Assembly: GCA_901472405.1 (NCBI GenBank)
Contig: LR590463.1
Span: forward strand, 2,046,001 to 2,110,000
Length of the DNA stretch: 64,000 bases
Origin: Serratia rubidaea
GTDB lineage: Bacteria; Pseudomonadota; Gammaproteobacteria; Enterobacterales; Enterobacteriaceae
Direction of reading: 5' to 3'
Part shown: piece after piece, positions 29,707 through 39,350 of the stretch
Numbering within the stretch: the stretch's first letter is position 1
Layout of the letters: each line of letters starts with the position of its first letter
Made by a program: the position numbers and the translations under genes
Notes under the pieces: model-generated
Told to the model about the DNA's origin: nothing
The model's input: only the letters and a program-made list of their open reading frames with translations
The model's database searches: none

Positions 29707-30426
29707 TCACTGCGTATCAACCTCAATGCGCAGGCTGTCGTGACGCCAGTACTCAATATCAAAATCAAGTATACGCCCCTGCCGATCGTAATTGAGACGA
29801 CGCAGCAGCAAGGCGGGCAGGCCGACCATCGCCCCCAGCGCGGCGGCGGCCTCGGGCGGCAGTGCGGTCGGATAAAACGTCAGGTGCATGCTGCTGTAGA
29901 TCAGCTGATAGTGCTGCTGATAAATCTCGGTCAGGCTGCCGCCCAGCTCGTGCTGCAGCAGTCCCGGCACCCGCTGCGGCAAGCAGTGGTTCTCGCAATA
30001 ACAGATCGCCCGCTCGTCGGCATAGCGCACGCGGCGCAGCAGGTAGATCTGCGCATCCGGCTCCAGCTGCAGCGCCTGCGCCACGTCCGGCGGCGCGGCG
30101 GTGTGTTCGGCCGCCAGCAGCGCGGTGCGCGCCTGCCGCCCCTGTTCCTGACACAAACGGTGGAAGTTGGTGTTCTGCGTCGGATCCAGCCACAGCCGTG
30201 CGGGGGTGACAAACCAGCCGCGGCGATCGGCGCGGTAGATGGCGCCGCTGGCTTCCAGCTGCGCCAGGCTTTCGCGAATGGTGATGCGCGTCGTGGCGAA
30301 GGCGGCGCACAGCTCCCGTTCGGAAGGCAGTTTATCCCCGGCCTTCAGCGCTCCGCTGGTAATCCGTGACTGTAGCTGCGCCTTGATCTGCAGATAGTGG
30401 GGAAGATCGCCCTGAGGGTGTTTCAT
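29707..30426 (-). CDS. phnR: GntR/UTRA-family regulator of 2-aminoethylphosphonate genes
   Basis: A 239-residue HutC-type regulator: an N-terminal GntR winged helix ([38 protein letters not shown], residues 24-62) and a C-terminal UTRA effector domain (from about 85). It is divergent from phnW-phnX, and an imperfect TGGTATAGACCA palindrome of the kind bound by UTRA regulators lies between them. By position it is the PhnR-type regulator of 2-aminoethylphosphonate degradation. The frame is intact. Confidence 0.85.
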   Translation of the reverse strand: MKHPQGDLPHYLQIKAQLQSRITSGALKAGDKLPSERELCAAFATTRITIRESLAQLEASGAIYRADRRGWFVTPARLWLDPTQNTNFHRLCQEQGRQARTALLAAEHTAAPPDVAQALQLEPDAQIYLLRRVRYADERAICYCENHCLPQRVPGLLQHELGGSLTEIYQQHYQLIYSSMHLTFYPTALPPEAAAALGAMVGLPALLLRRLNYDRQGRILDFDIEYWRHDSLRIEVDTQ

Positions 30427-30503
30427 GTTGTCTCGCTATGGCATGTCGGCTGGCTCCATTATACATGCCCGGATGAATTTTTTGTTTCACCGCCGGTTGG
30501 CGT

Positions 30504-30533
30504 TTGACCTGCCGTGCGGTTAGCCGTCACAAT
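30504..30533 (+). promoter_or_regulatory. Predicted phnW promoter
   Basis: TTGACC (30504-30509) and CACAAT (30528-30533) are 18 bases apart. The predicted transcription start then falls close to 30541, right where the GntR-type operator begins. Confidence 0.5.
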
Positions 30534-30542
30534 GCGCGCATC

Positions 30543-30554
30543 TGGTATAGACCA
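30543..30554. promoter_or_regulatory. GntR/UTRA-type operator upstream of phnW
   Basis: TGGTATAGACCA has 10 of 12 positions symmetric and equals the core described for UTRA regulators such as mycobacterial PhnF. It lies 20 bases before the phnW ATG, just downstream of the predicted -10, a position where bound PhnR would block transcription. Confidence 0.7.
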
Positions 30555-30573
30555 ATTGGGAAAGGTAAAAAAG

Positions 30574-31667
30574 ATGAACGATCGTGATTACCTGCTGTTG
30601 ACGCCCGGCCCGCTGACCACCTCGGATACGGTGAAGCAGGCGATGCTGTTCGACAGCTGCACCTGGGATGAGGATTACAATATCGGCGTCGTTCAGGCGA
30701 TTCGCGCCCGCCTGGAGGAGTTGGCCAGCGCGACATCCGGCTACACCTCGGTACTGCTGCAGGGCAGCGGCAGCTATGCGGTGGAAGCGGTGCTGGGCAC
30801 GGCGCTTGGTGCGCAGGATAAGCTGTTGATCGTCAGCAACGGCGCCTATGGCGCGCGGATGGCGGCGTTAATGGCATCGATCACCACTGCTATGACTGCG
30901 GTGAAACGGCGGCGCCGGACGTAACGGCGATGGAGGCGCTGCTGCTGGCCGACGCGCGCATCAGCCATATCGCGCTGGTGCATTGTGAAACCACCACCGG
31001 CATGCTGAATCCGCTGGCGCAGGTGGCGGCGCTGGCGGCGCGCCTGGGAAAGACCTTGATTGTCGATGCGATGAGCAGTTTCGGCGGCATTCCGCTGGAT
31101 GTGGGCCAGCTGGGCATTGATTTTCTGATCAGCTCGGCCAACAAATGCATTCAGGGCGTGCCGGGCTTTGCCTTCGTGATCGCCCGGCGCAGCGAACTGG
31201 AAAAATGCGCCGGTCGTTCGCGCTCGTTGTCGCTGGATCTGTATGCCCAATGGCGCTGTATGGAAGACCACGCCGGGAAATGGCGCTTTACCTCGCCGAC
31301 CCACAGCGTGCTGGCCTTTGCGCAGGCGCTGCGCGAGCTGGATCTGGAGGGCGGCATCGCCGCACGCTATGCGCGCTATGGCGAGAATCAGCGCCGGCTG
31401 GTGGCGGGGATGCGTGCGCTGGGGTTTGACACTCTGCTGGAGGATGGGCTGCACTCGCCGATTATCACCGCGTTCTACTCGCCGCAGGCGGAAAACTACC
31501 GCTTCGGCGAGTTTTACCAGCGGCTCAAACGCCAGGGATTTGTTATCTATCCCGGCAAGGTGTCGCACAGCGACTGTTTCCGCATCGGCAATATCGGCGA
31601 GGTCTATCCGCAGGATATCGATCGTCTGCTGGACGCCGTTAGCCGCGCTATGTACTGGCAACATTAG
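30574..31667 (+). CDS. phnW: 2-aminoethylphosphonate:pyruvate transaminase (one frame break)
   Basis: About 365 residues. Start [17 protein letters not shown] follows GGAAAGG. The class V aminotransferase fold is clear: [12 protein letters not shown], then after the break [14 protein letters not shown] and [12 protein letters not shown] with the PLP lysine. It converts 2-aminoethylphosphonate and pyruvate to phosphonoacetaldehyde and alanine. The frame shifts once near 30870, where [11 protein letters not shown] should follow AALM; probably a sequence error. phnX starts 9 bases after the stop. Confidence 0.93.
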
Positions 31668-31676
31668 GAGGGCAGC

Positions 31677-32488
31677 ATGCCACAGATTAACGCCGTTATT
31701 CTCGACTGGGCCGGCACCACGGTGGATTTTTGGCTCCTTTGCGCCGACGCAGATTTTCGTCGAGGCCTTCCAGCAGACCTTTGGCATCGCCATCAGTCTG
31801 GAGGAGGCGCGTATTCCGATGGGGCTGGGCAAATGGCAGCATATCGAGGCGCTGGGTAAACTGCCGGCGGTCGAGGCGCGCTGGCGGGCAACGCTGGGGC
31901 GCGCCATGAGCCCGCAGGATATTGATGCGCTGTACGCGGCGTTTATGCCGCTGCAGATTGCCAAGGTGGTGGATTTCGCCGAGCCGATTGCCGGCGTGCC
32001 GGAGGCGATTGCCGAACTGCGACGGCAGGGGATCAAGATCGGTTCCTGCTCCGGCTACCCGCGCGCGGTGATGGAGGTGCTGGCGCCGGCCGCCGCCGCA
32101 CGCGGCTACGCGCCGGATTATTGGGTGGCGACGGACGAGCTGGCGGCCGGCGGCCGTCCGGGGCCGTGGATGGCACTGCAGAATGTGATTGCGCTGGGGA
32201 TTGACGCCGTGGGCTCATTGCGTAAAGGTGGATGATGCCGTACCGGGCATTGCCGAAGGGCTGAACGCCGGCATGTGGAGCGTGGGGCTGGCGCTGTCGG
32301 GCAATGAGTTCGGCGCCCAGTGGCAGGAGTACCAGCGGATGGATGACGCCGAGGTAGCGCGCCGGCGGACGCGGGCGACGGAGAAGCTCTATGCCGCCGG
32401 CGCGCATTACGTGATTGATACGCTGGCGGAGCTGCCCGGAGTGGTAGCGGCGATTAACCGACGGCTGGCGGCGGGGGAGCGGCCGTAG
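31677..32488 (+). CDS. phnX: Phosphonoacetaldehyde hydrolase (phosphonatase), two frame breaks
   Basis: About 270 residues of the HAD superfamily. The nucleophile Asp10 lies in [12 protein letters not shown]; the cap segment [15 protein letters not shown] and the [15 protein letters not shown] strand are family marks. It splits phosphonoacetaldehyde into acetaldehyde and phosphate, completing use of 2-aminoethylphosphonate as a phosphorus source. The frame breaks near 31730 (DFGSFAP region) and near 32215 ([13 protein letters not shown] region) are single-base events. It ends the phnWX operon with a terminator. Confidence 0.92.
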
Positions 32489-32498
32489 CGCGGCGGCA

Positions 32499-32530
32499 TA
32501 AAAAAACCGGCGTCTTGGCGCCGGTTTTTT
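32499..32530. terminator. Bidirectional terminator between phnX and tcyP
   Basis: AAAAAACCGGCG, loop TCTTGG, CGCCGGTTTTTT between convergent genes. Confidence 0.87.
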
Positions 32531-32546
32531 GTGGTGACGAAGGGGG

Positions 32547-33937
32547 TTACTGGTGAGCCAGCTCCACGTCGTCTTCGCTGTCCATCACGGACTTGTCGGT
32601 TTGCTTCATCAGCTGGCTGGTGACGGTGCCGGCGGTCATGGAGCCGCTGACGTTCAGCGCGGTGCGCCCCATATCGATCAGCGGTTCGACGGAGATCAGC
32701 AGGGCAACCAGCGTGACCGGCAGGCCGAGGGCCGGCAGCACGATCAGCGCGGCGAAGGTGCGCCGCCGCCCACGCCGGCAACGCCTGCGGAACTGACGGT
32801 GACAATCCCCACCAGCGTGGCAATCCACACCGGATCCAGCGGGTTGATGCCGACGGTTGGCGCAACCATCACCGCCAGCATCGCCGGATACAGGCCGGCA
32901 CAGCCGTTCTGGCCAATGGTGGCGCCGAACGATGCCGAGAAGCTGGCGATTGACTCCGGCACGCCCAGACGACGGGTCTGCGCTTCCACATTCAGCGGAA
33001 TGCTGGCGGCGCTGGAGCGGCTGGTAAAGGCGAAGGTGATAACCGGCCACACTTTGCGGAAGAATTTCACCGGATTAACGCCGGTAAAGCTCAGCAGCAG
33101 GGCGTGTACCCCGAACATAATCGCCAGGCCGAGGTAAGAGGCGACAACAAAGCTGCCCAGCTTGATGATCTCATGAATGTTGGAGCCGGCGACCACTTTG
33201 GTCATCAGCGCCATCACGCCGTATGGCGTCAGCTTCATCACCAGACGCACCAGCTTCATCACCCAGGACTGCAGGGTGTCGATGGCGGTCAGCACGCGCT
33301 GGCCTTTCGCCTCATCGTCCTTCAGCAGCTGCAGCGCGGCCACGCCGAGGAAGGCGGCGAAAATCACCACGCTGATGATCGAGGTCGGGCTGGCGCCGGT
33401 CAGATCGGCAAACGGGTTTTTCGGTACGAACGACAGCACCAGCTGCGGCACCGTCAGGTCGGCGACTTTACCGACATAGTTGCTCTGAATCGCCGCCAGA
33501 CGCGCGCTTTCCTGCGTGCCCTGCACCAGGCCTTCCGCACTCAGGCCGAACAGGTTGGTGACCAGCACCCCCACCAGCGCGGCGATCAGCGTGGTGAACA
33601 GCAGCGTGCCGATGGACAGGAAGCTGATCTTGCCGAGCGATGAGGCGTTATGCAGTTTGGCGACCGCGCTCAGAATAGAGACGAACACCAATGGCATGAC
33701 GATCATTTGCAGCAGCTGCACATAGCCGTTGCCGACGATATTGAACCAGCTGATGGATTCTTTCAGCAGTGGGTTTTCCGCACCGTAGATCAGCTGCAGC
33801 GCCAGGCCAAACACTACGCCGAGCACCAGACCTACCAGTACTTTTTTCGCCAGGCTCCATTGCTTATGGCGGGTTTGCGCCAACAGCAAAAGGAGGGCGA
33901 CAAAAACCACCACGTTAATGACGAGCGGTAAATTCAT
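32547..33937 (-). CDS. tcyP: L-cystine symporter TcyP (YdjN), one frame break
   Basis: About 463 residues, DAACS (dicarboxylate/amino acid:cation symporter) family. The long part to 32780 is intact, with the conserved re-entrant loop [15 protein letters not shown] and the [11 protein letters not shown] segment. One base is missing near 32765, after which the C-terminus [18 protein letters not shown] and [10 protein letters not shown] completes the protein. E. coli TcyP takes up cystine. Next upstream is ydjM, as in E. coli. Confidence 0.9.
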
Positions 33938-34117
33938 CCCCGTGTCTCCAAATCTTTTCTTATATAAAAATGGCTACGCACCAGTGTGTAGCGATGTAAA
34001 TATCGTAACAGTTTGCCGGGGCGCCCACTTATACCCAAATGGAATGTCATATAACTTTTGTTTTGTTTTTGTCGGTAATCTGAACGATCGGGTGATAAAA
34101 CGTGCGGTTTTTTGTGA

Positions 34118-34666
34118 TCACCATCTGATATTTTTCAGCTGCTCAAAATATGACTGCACCGGGATGGTGCAGCCGCCCGGCCAGTAGATGGCGAAGGCGA
34201 CCAGCGCGAGGCACAGTACGCGCTCCAGCTGATTGCCCTGTTGGGAATTGAGCAGCGGCAGACGGAAGCGCCAGCGGCAGGGCCAGAGCAGCGGCACGCC
34301 GGACGGGGTGAGCATATCGGCCAGCAGATGGCTGAAATAGCCGATAATCATGGCGTGCAGCGCATCGGCGGGGATGGGCCAGCTGCGCGGCACGTCCAGC
34401 TGGAACAGCATCATGCCGCCGGCAATGGCCAGCAGGCTGTGGGTAAAGCCGCGGTGGCCGAAGGCGCGGGCGATCGGTTTGGCGATCCAGCTCAGGCGCT
34501 GGCCGAGCACCGACTTGGGGTGATCGATATCGGGCAGCAGCGACGTCAGCAGGGCGGCGGGGATGATATGCCACCAGTCGCCGCCGGCGAGAACCGGCGT
34601 CACTTCCGCCTTCTTGGCGAAGATCGCGCAAGCGACAGAAAAAATAAGGTGTCCTTCCGCGGTCAT
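34118..34666 (-). CDS. ydjM: YdjM-type membrane-bound metal-dependent hydrolase (DUF457), SOS-linked
   Basis: A 182-residue protein with hydrophobic segments and the DUF457 metal motifs: MTAEGHLIFS at the start, LLPDIDHPKSVLG (near residue 45) and FGHRGFTHSLLA (near 70), then FSHLLADMLTPSG. Function is unproven; E. coli YdjM belongs to the SOS regulon. A LexA-type box lies 26 bases upstream of the ATG here. In E. coli the next gene is yniC (hxpB); here kduD-kduI stand between them. Confidence 0.9.
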   Translation of the reverse strand: MTAEGHLIFSVACAIFAKKAEVTPVLAGGDWWHIIPAALLTSLLPDIDHPKSVLGQRLSWIAKPIARAFGHRGFTHSLLAIAGGMMLFQLDVPRSWPIPADALHAMIIGYFSHLLADMLTPSGVPLLWPCRWRFRLPLLNSQQGNQLERVLCLALVAFAIYWPGGCTIPVQSYFEQLKNIRW

Positions 34667-34691
34667 GCTGGTTGCTATTCCGACTGGTAAA

Positions 34692-34707
34692 CTGGTAATT
34701 TATCCAG
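34692..34707. promoter_or_regulatory. LexA (SOS) box upstream of ydjM
   Basis: CTGGTAATTTATCCAG keeps the CTG-N10-CAG frame with an A+T-rich centre, and is flanked by A and TA as in the 20-base consensus. Position close to the ydjM start fits repression by LexA, as for E. coli ydjM. Confidence 0.7.
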
Positions 34708-34860
34708 TATATGGGGATTTCCCCAGTAATGGAATAGGTGACGCTGTAACTAATTGTGTGTTTTACTCTGCTTTACAAAGGGTTGAGTTATTTTTTTTTG
34801 CACATTCCGCCGGCACGGCCCGCCATGTCGCCCCCGGTAGCGCGGCCGGGGGCGGATTGC

Positions 34861-35622
34861 TCAGCGCGCCAGCCAACCGCCGTCGACCGCCAGCGTGTAG
34901 CCGTTAACATAGTCGGAGGCCGCCGAGGCCAAAAAGACCACCGGCCCCATCATGTCCTGCGGCATGCCCCAGCGGCCGGCGGGAATACGTTCCAGTATCT
35001 CCAGATTACGCGCCTCGTCGGCCCGCAGCTGCTGCGTATTGTTGGTCGCCATATAGCCGGGCGCCAGCGCGTTGACGTTAATGCCGTGTTTGGCCCACTC
35101 GTTGGCCAGCAGGCGGGTCAGGCCCATTACCGCGCTTTTGGAGGCGGTGTAAGACGGCACGCGGATGCCGCCCTGGTACGACAGCATGGAGGCAATGTTG
35201 ATAATCTTGCCGCCGCCGCCCTGCAGCATAAACTGCCTGGCCACCGCCTGTGACAGAAAGAACAGCGTCTTGGCGTTGATATTCATCACGTCGTCCCAGT
35301 CCTGCTCGCTGAAATCGATCGCGTCTTGCCGGCGGATAATGCCGGCGTTGTTCACCAGAATATCAATATGGCCGAACTCGGCGACGGCGCTGTCAATCAG
35401 CGCCGGGATGGCTTCGGTACGCCCGAGATCGGCATGCAGTTTGAGAAAGCGTCGCCCCAGCGCGCTGACCTGTGCGCCGGTGTGTGCGGGATCGCTGCGG
35501 TTGACGCCGACAATATCGCAGCCGGCCTGCGCCAGCCCGATAGCCATACCTTGTCCAAGCCCGGTGTCGCAGCCGGTCACCATGGCGACTTTGCCGGTTA
35601 AATCAAAAGGGTTGATGGTCAT
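34861..35622 (-). CDS. kduD: 2-dehydro-3-deoxy-D-gluconate 5-dehydrogenase
   Basis: A 253-residue short-chain dehydrogenase: cofactor motif TGCDTGLGQGMA (about residues 15-26), NNAG (near 88) and the catalytic YTASKSAVMG. It oxidises 2-keto-3-deoxygluconate (reverse direction: reduces 3-deoxy-D-glycero-2,5-hexodiulosonate, the product of KduI) in hexuronate and pectin breakdown. I take the ATG at 35622 because the GAGA site is 8 bases before it, too close to the ATG at 35628, and because it gives the usual length. kduI lies 80 bases upstream in the same direction. Intact. Confidence 0.93.
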   Translation of the reverse strand: MTINPFDLTGKVAMVTGCDTGLGQGMAIGLAQAGCDIVGVNRSDPAHTGAQVSALGRRFLKLHADLGRTEAIPALIDSAVAEFGHIDILVNNAGIIRRQDAIDFSEQDWDDVMNINAKTLFFLSQAVARQFMLQGGGGKIINIASMLSYQGGIRVPSYTASKSAVMGLTRLLANEWAKHGINVNALAPGYMATNNTQQLRADEARNLEILERIPAGRWGMPQDMMGPVVFLASAASDYVNGYTLAVDGGWLAR

Positions 35623-35702
35623 AGACATATTCTCGCACCGTGCGGGCCGGCCGCACGGACAGGGTTGCTGCTTGACGGCCGGCGCGCAGCCGGCGACGAG
35701 GG

Positions 35703-36540
35703 TCAGCGCAGTTCGCTGACGGCCAGGTGATCCATATCGCCGAACACCTGATTTTCGCCCACCATGCCCCAGATAAAGGTGTAGCGACTGGTGCCGACGC
35801 CGGCGTGGATCGACCAGCTGGGTGAAATGACCGCCTGCTCGTTGTGCACCAGCAGGTGGCGGGTCTCCTGCGGCTGCCCCATCATATGGAACACCGCGCT
35901 CTCTTCCGCCATATCGAAGTAGAAATAGACCTCCATACGCCGTTCATGGGTGTGGCACGGCATGGTGTTCCACAGGCTGCCGGCGGCCAGTTTGGTCAGC
36001 CCCATCGTCAGCTGGCAGGTCGGCAACACGTCGGGCACGATAAATTTGTTGATGGTGCGCCGGTTGCTGGTGGCGTCGTCGCCGAGGGTTTGCGGTGCGG
36101 CCTCGGCCAGGGTGATTTTCTTATTGGGGTAGCGGGTATGCGCCGGCGCGCTGTTGTAATAGAACTTGGCCGGCCGCTCGGCGTCGACGCTGCTGAAGGT
36201 CAGCTGTCTGGCGCCCTGGCCGATATACAGCGCTTCTTCCGTACCGATCTCGTAGCGCTGCCCGTCGGCCTCGATCAGCCCGGCGCCGCCGATATTGATA
36301 ATGCCCATCTCCCGCCGCTCGAGAAAGTAACCGACGCCCAGCTGTTTGCCGACCTCATCGCCGATGGTGACGCTGCGCAGGCGCGGCTGGATGCCGCCGA
36401 TGATAATGCGGTCAATATGGCTGTAGGTCATGGTGTACCGGTCGTCCTCGAAAATCTTCTCTATCAGAAATTCGCGGCGTAACCCGGCGGTGTCGAGCTG
36501 CTTGGCATGATCGCTGGTGAATGCTTTGACGGACGTCCAT
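35703..36540 (-). CDS. kduI: 5-dehydro-4-deoxy-D-glucuronate isomerase (one extra base)
   Basis: About 278 residues. The ATG at 36540 gives MDVRQSIH; removing one C from CACCAG near 36515 joins it to the long clean frame ([20 protein letters not shown] ...). Cupin zinc ligands appear in [17 protein letters not shown], and the C-terminus [19 protein letters not shown] is fully conserved. It converts 5-keto-4-deoxyuronate to 3-deoxy-D-glycero-2,5-hexodiulosonate. A KdgR box lies 137 bases upstream, with a long structured leader between. Confidence 0.92.
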
Positions 36541-36568
36541 CTCAGGGCCTCGCTGTGATGAGAGGGAA

Positions 36569-36631
36569 GAAAACGCCGGACGGCTGACGTGCCGCGTGGC
36601 AGTGACAGCAAAGCCGCCGCCCGGCGTTTTC
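36569..36631 (-). repeat. 11-bp inverted repeat in the kduI leader
   Basis: GAAAACGCCGG (36569-36579) and its exact complement CCGGCGTTTTC (36621-36631) are 41 bases apart, within the presumed kduI 5' untranslated region. In RNA it would close a hairpin with a structured GC-rich loop about 30 bases before the start codon. Confidence 0.6.
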
Positions 36632-36676
36632 TGTGGTGTTGACAGCATAGAGCGCACGGCATATGAATTCAATAAA

Positions 36677-36695
36677 AATGAAATCGCGTTTTATT
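36677..36695. promoter_or_regulatory. KdgR operator upstream of kduI
   Basis: AATGAAATCGCGTTTTATT fits the KdgR consensus AATRAAAYNNYRTTTYATT at every position, as I recall it from Dickeya and E. coli. It lies 137 bases before kduI; the regulator itself is encoded at 28343-29134. Confidence 0.85.
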
Positions 36696-36789
36696 TATTT
36701 TTTGACGTGCGTCGACGTTTTTGAAACCAGACGCCCGCCTGCCGCGTCAGCGCGACGTGCAGGGGCGGGGCGGAGAAGGCGGGAGAGGC

Positions 36790-37453
36790 TCAGGCAAGGT
36801 GGGACGGCGTCAGCTGCTCCAGCGACGTCAGCTGATGGTCAGCCAGCGCCCAGCGCGGGTCCTGACGATACTCGGCGGCCGGCACCACGATGGAGCGCAT
36901 GCGAGCCGCCTTTGTGGCGATCATGCGTTGAACGAGTCTTCCAGCGTGATGCAGCGCAGCGGGTTGCTGCCCAGCCGTTCGGCGGCAATCAGGTACACTT
37001 CCGGGTGAGGTTTGCTGTACGGCAGATATTCTGCGGAGACCAACTGGTCAAAATAGTGTTCCAGGCCGAACATGTTCAGCACCTGCTGCTGCATATGCAG
37101 CGGCGAGGCGGACGCCAGGCCGATATGCAGATCGAGGCTGCGGCACAGTTCCAGCGCCTGCCGCACGCCGGGCAGCAGCGGGCGACGTTCCTGCACCAGC
37201 TCAATGGCGCGTTCGATAATGCGCGCGGAAACCTGCTCCGCGACGCGCCCTGCCACGGCATGGCCTGATACCACATCTCCACCACCAGATCGATGCGCAG
37301 CCCCAGGGTATCCGGCAGTTTGTCACGGTCGGAAAGATCCAGACCGAGCGAACCGAAAATATCCAGCTCGGCCTGCAACCATAAAGGTTCTGAATCAATC
37401 AGCAAGCCGTCCATATCAAAAATTGCGCTTTCAATGCGTTGTGAATAAGCCAT
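36790..37453 (-). CDS. hxpB: Hexitol / 2-deoxyglucose-6-phosphate phosphatase (YniC), two frame breaks
   Basis: About 221 residues, HAD superfamily. AIFDMDGLLIDSEPLW (nucleophile Asp near residue 13) and IGLASASPLHM, then SKPHPEVYLIAAERLG and LEDSFNA are the four HAD motifs. E. coli YniC removes phosphate from 2-deoxyglucose-6-phosphate and hexitol phosphates. Frame changes near 37250 and 36925 are single-base; the tail MIATKAARMRSIVVPA ... runs to the TGA at 36790. It is followed on the other strand by yniB, as in E. coli. Confidence 0.9.
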
Positions 37454-37635
37454 GGGTGCGTTAACTCCTGCCGCAGCGGTGGATGGAATCTCTGCGTTAC
37501 TCTACCATTGCCTGCGCCGCGACCAAAATAGCCCGGCCGGGTGAGGCGCCGACGTAAAGAAAACGGTGGGCTTGGCCGGGCAACTACGGGTAAACTCGCG
37601 GTTTATTACCGCTGCGTCGTTAACAAGGGGAACAC

Positions 37636-38196
37636 ATGACGTATCAACAGGCAGGGCGTATTGGCATTATTAAACAAATTCTGGGGTGGGTGCTGTTTAT
37701 TCTGGCGCTGCTGTCGACGCTGATTTCATTGCTGAATTTTGTTTACCAATACAGTGAAAAAACCAAAGGCATCAACGCGGTGGTGATCGACTTCGTACAT
37801 GTCATCGTCGATATGGTGCGCTTTAATACGCCATTCCTGAACCTGTTCTGGTATAACTCGCCGGTGCCGGGGCTGGATAAGAGCCTGTTCAGCGGCGGCA
37901 ACCTGATGTTTATTATTATCTATCTGCTGATTTTCGTCGGCCTGGCGCTGCGCGCTTCCGGCGCGCGGATGACGCGGCAGGTGAAGTTTATCCGCGAACG
38001 TCTGGAAGACCAGCTGATTCTGGAACAGGCGAAGGGGACGGAAGGCCTGACGCGCGAACAGCTGGAGTCGCGTATTTCACTGCCGCATCACAGCATTTTC
38101 CTGCAGTATTTCCCGCTGTATGTGCTGCCGGTGACGATTGCGGTGGTGGCCTACTTCGTGATTAGCCTGCTGGGCAAGCTGGCCGCGGGCGCCTAG
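37636..38196 (+). CDS. yniB: Inner-membrane protein YniB
   Basis: A 186-residue protein with membrane helices near residues 12-35, 60-80, 88-108 and 155-180, and a charged cytoplasmic helix (EDQLILEQAKGTEGL) between the last two. Matches the enteric YniB family of unknown function and keeps its place between yniC and yniA. The ATG follows AAGGGGAACAC. Intact. It converges with yniA over a shared terminator. Confidence 0.9.
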   Translation: MTYQQAGRIGIIKQILGWVLFILALLSTLISLLNFVYQYSEKTKGINAVVIDFVHVIVDMVRFNTPFLNLFWYNSPVPGLDKSLFSGGNLMFIIIYLLIFVGLALRASGARMTRQVKFIRERLEDQLILEQAKGTEGLTREQLESRISLPHHSIFLQYFPLYVLPVTIAVVAYFVISLLGKLAAGA

Positions 38197-38220
38197 CGGG
38201 CGAGACGGAGACGGCGTGAC

Positions 38221-38243
38221 GGGGCCTTAACGGCCCCGTTTTG
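38221..38243. terminator. Terminator between yniB and yniA
   Basis: GGGGCC, TTAAC loop, GGCCCCGTTTTG: a GC-rich stem followed by a short T run, between convergent genes. Confidence 0.75.
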
Positions 38244-38245
38244 CT

Positions 38246-39110
38246 TTAGGCGCGCTGCGGATGCTGCAGGGCGTCGATGGCCTGCTGCGCCGCCACCAGA
38301 TGCTGCCCGCCGAACAGGTTGCTGCGGTTGAGCAGATAATAGAGCTGGTACAGCGGCTGGCGCTCGATAAAGTTTGTCGGCAGCGGCCAGACGCTTTGAT
38401 AGCCGTCGTAGATCTGCGGCGGCAGCTCCGGATAGAGCGGCAGCATTGCCAGATCGCACTCCCGGTCGCCCCAGTAAACAGGCGGGGTCGAACAGTAGCG
38501 GCCCGTCGCGGGTCATGGCGCAGTTGCCCGGCCAGAGATCGCCGTGCAGTAGCGAAGGCTGCGGCTGGTGGTGCTGCAGACGCAGGTAGACAATATCCAC
38601 CAGCTCATCGATATCGCCGAAGGACATGCCTTTCTCCGCCGCCAGCTGCAGCTGCCAGCCGATGCGCTGTTCGGCGAAGAATTCCGCCCAGCGGCGCTGC
38701 CAGGCATTGGGCTGCGGCGTGGTGGCCAGATGGTTGTCAAAGTCGAGGCCGAACTGCGGCTGTTCGCTCCAGCGGTGCAGATGCGCCAGCTGCTGTCCCA
38801 GGCAGTAGGCGCCGTGCGCATCCAGCGGTTTGAGTTCCAGATGCTCCAACAGTAAAAAACTGTAGTCGCGATCGCTGCCCACGCCGTACACCTCCGGCAC
38901 GCGCACCGTTTTGCTGCGGGCCAACAATGCCAGCTGATCGGCTTCTGCGTAAAAACGGCAGTAACTCCGGGCGTCGTTTTTCACGACACCGCGTTGTCAC
39001 CGTAACTCACGCGCCATGCCGGGTGGATTTCGCCACCGGCAGTTCAGTCCTTTCGCGGATTTCTGCGCTGCCAGATGTTCACTTAACAGACGGCTAACGG
39101 CTTGCCACAT
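38246..39110 (-). CDS. yniA: Fructosamine kinase-family protein YniA (several frame breaks)
   Basis: About 287 residues. Start MWQAVSRLLSEHL at 39110; the next 60 residues are scattered over frames by at least three lost bases (39065-38950). Then a clean part carries SRSKTVRVPEVYG-like, LLHGDLWPGNC (the kinase HGDLWPGN catalytic loop) and LLFDPACL (DFG-like). A last break near 38480 leads to the C-terminus (LYPELPPQIYDGYQ ... NLFGGQHLVAAQQ). Homologs phosphorylate ketoamines or ribulosamines; the physiological substrate in enterics is uncertain. Confidence 0.87.
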
Positions 39111-39189
39111 GGTATTCCCCCCCTCTGTGTTGCCTGCTGTTTGAATAGCTTAGCGTCTTTAACGGCGTGAAACTCGATGTGGCGCACAG

Positions 39190-39217
39190 CCGGCATTAAT
39201 CATTTGCCGGTTTTTTT
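39190..39217 (+). terminator. Orphan rho-independent terminator on the plus strand
   Basis: CCGGCA, loop TTAATCATT, TGCCGG, then seven T. No plus-strand gene ends before it: upstream is the 5' end of yniA on the other strand, downstream the start of the MocR gene. It may end a small RNA or an antisense transcript to the yniA leader, or attenuate the MocR gene. Confidence 0.55.
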
Positions 39218-39350
39218 ACCGCCCGCCATCGCTCAAAGTATATACGCTATTGATTAATTTAAGTACAGCCCGGCGGCCGCGGGCGATTTTCCGCGCCGGA
39301 CGCGGCGGCTGGGCTATACTGACGCGATGTTTTTTTCTGCGGTTATCGTC

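Noticed and set aside
34705..34729. A second LexA box next to the first one before ydjM (CAG ... GGGGATTTCCCC ... CAG)
   Set aside because: It lacks the CTG-N10-CAG spacing; the palindrome TGGGGATTTCCCCA is a different symmetry and may be chance.
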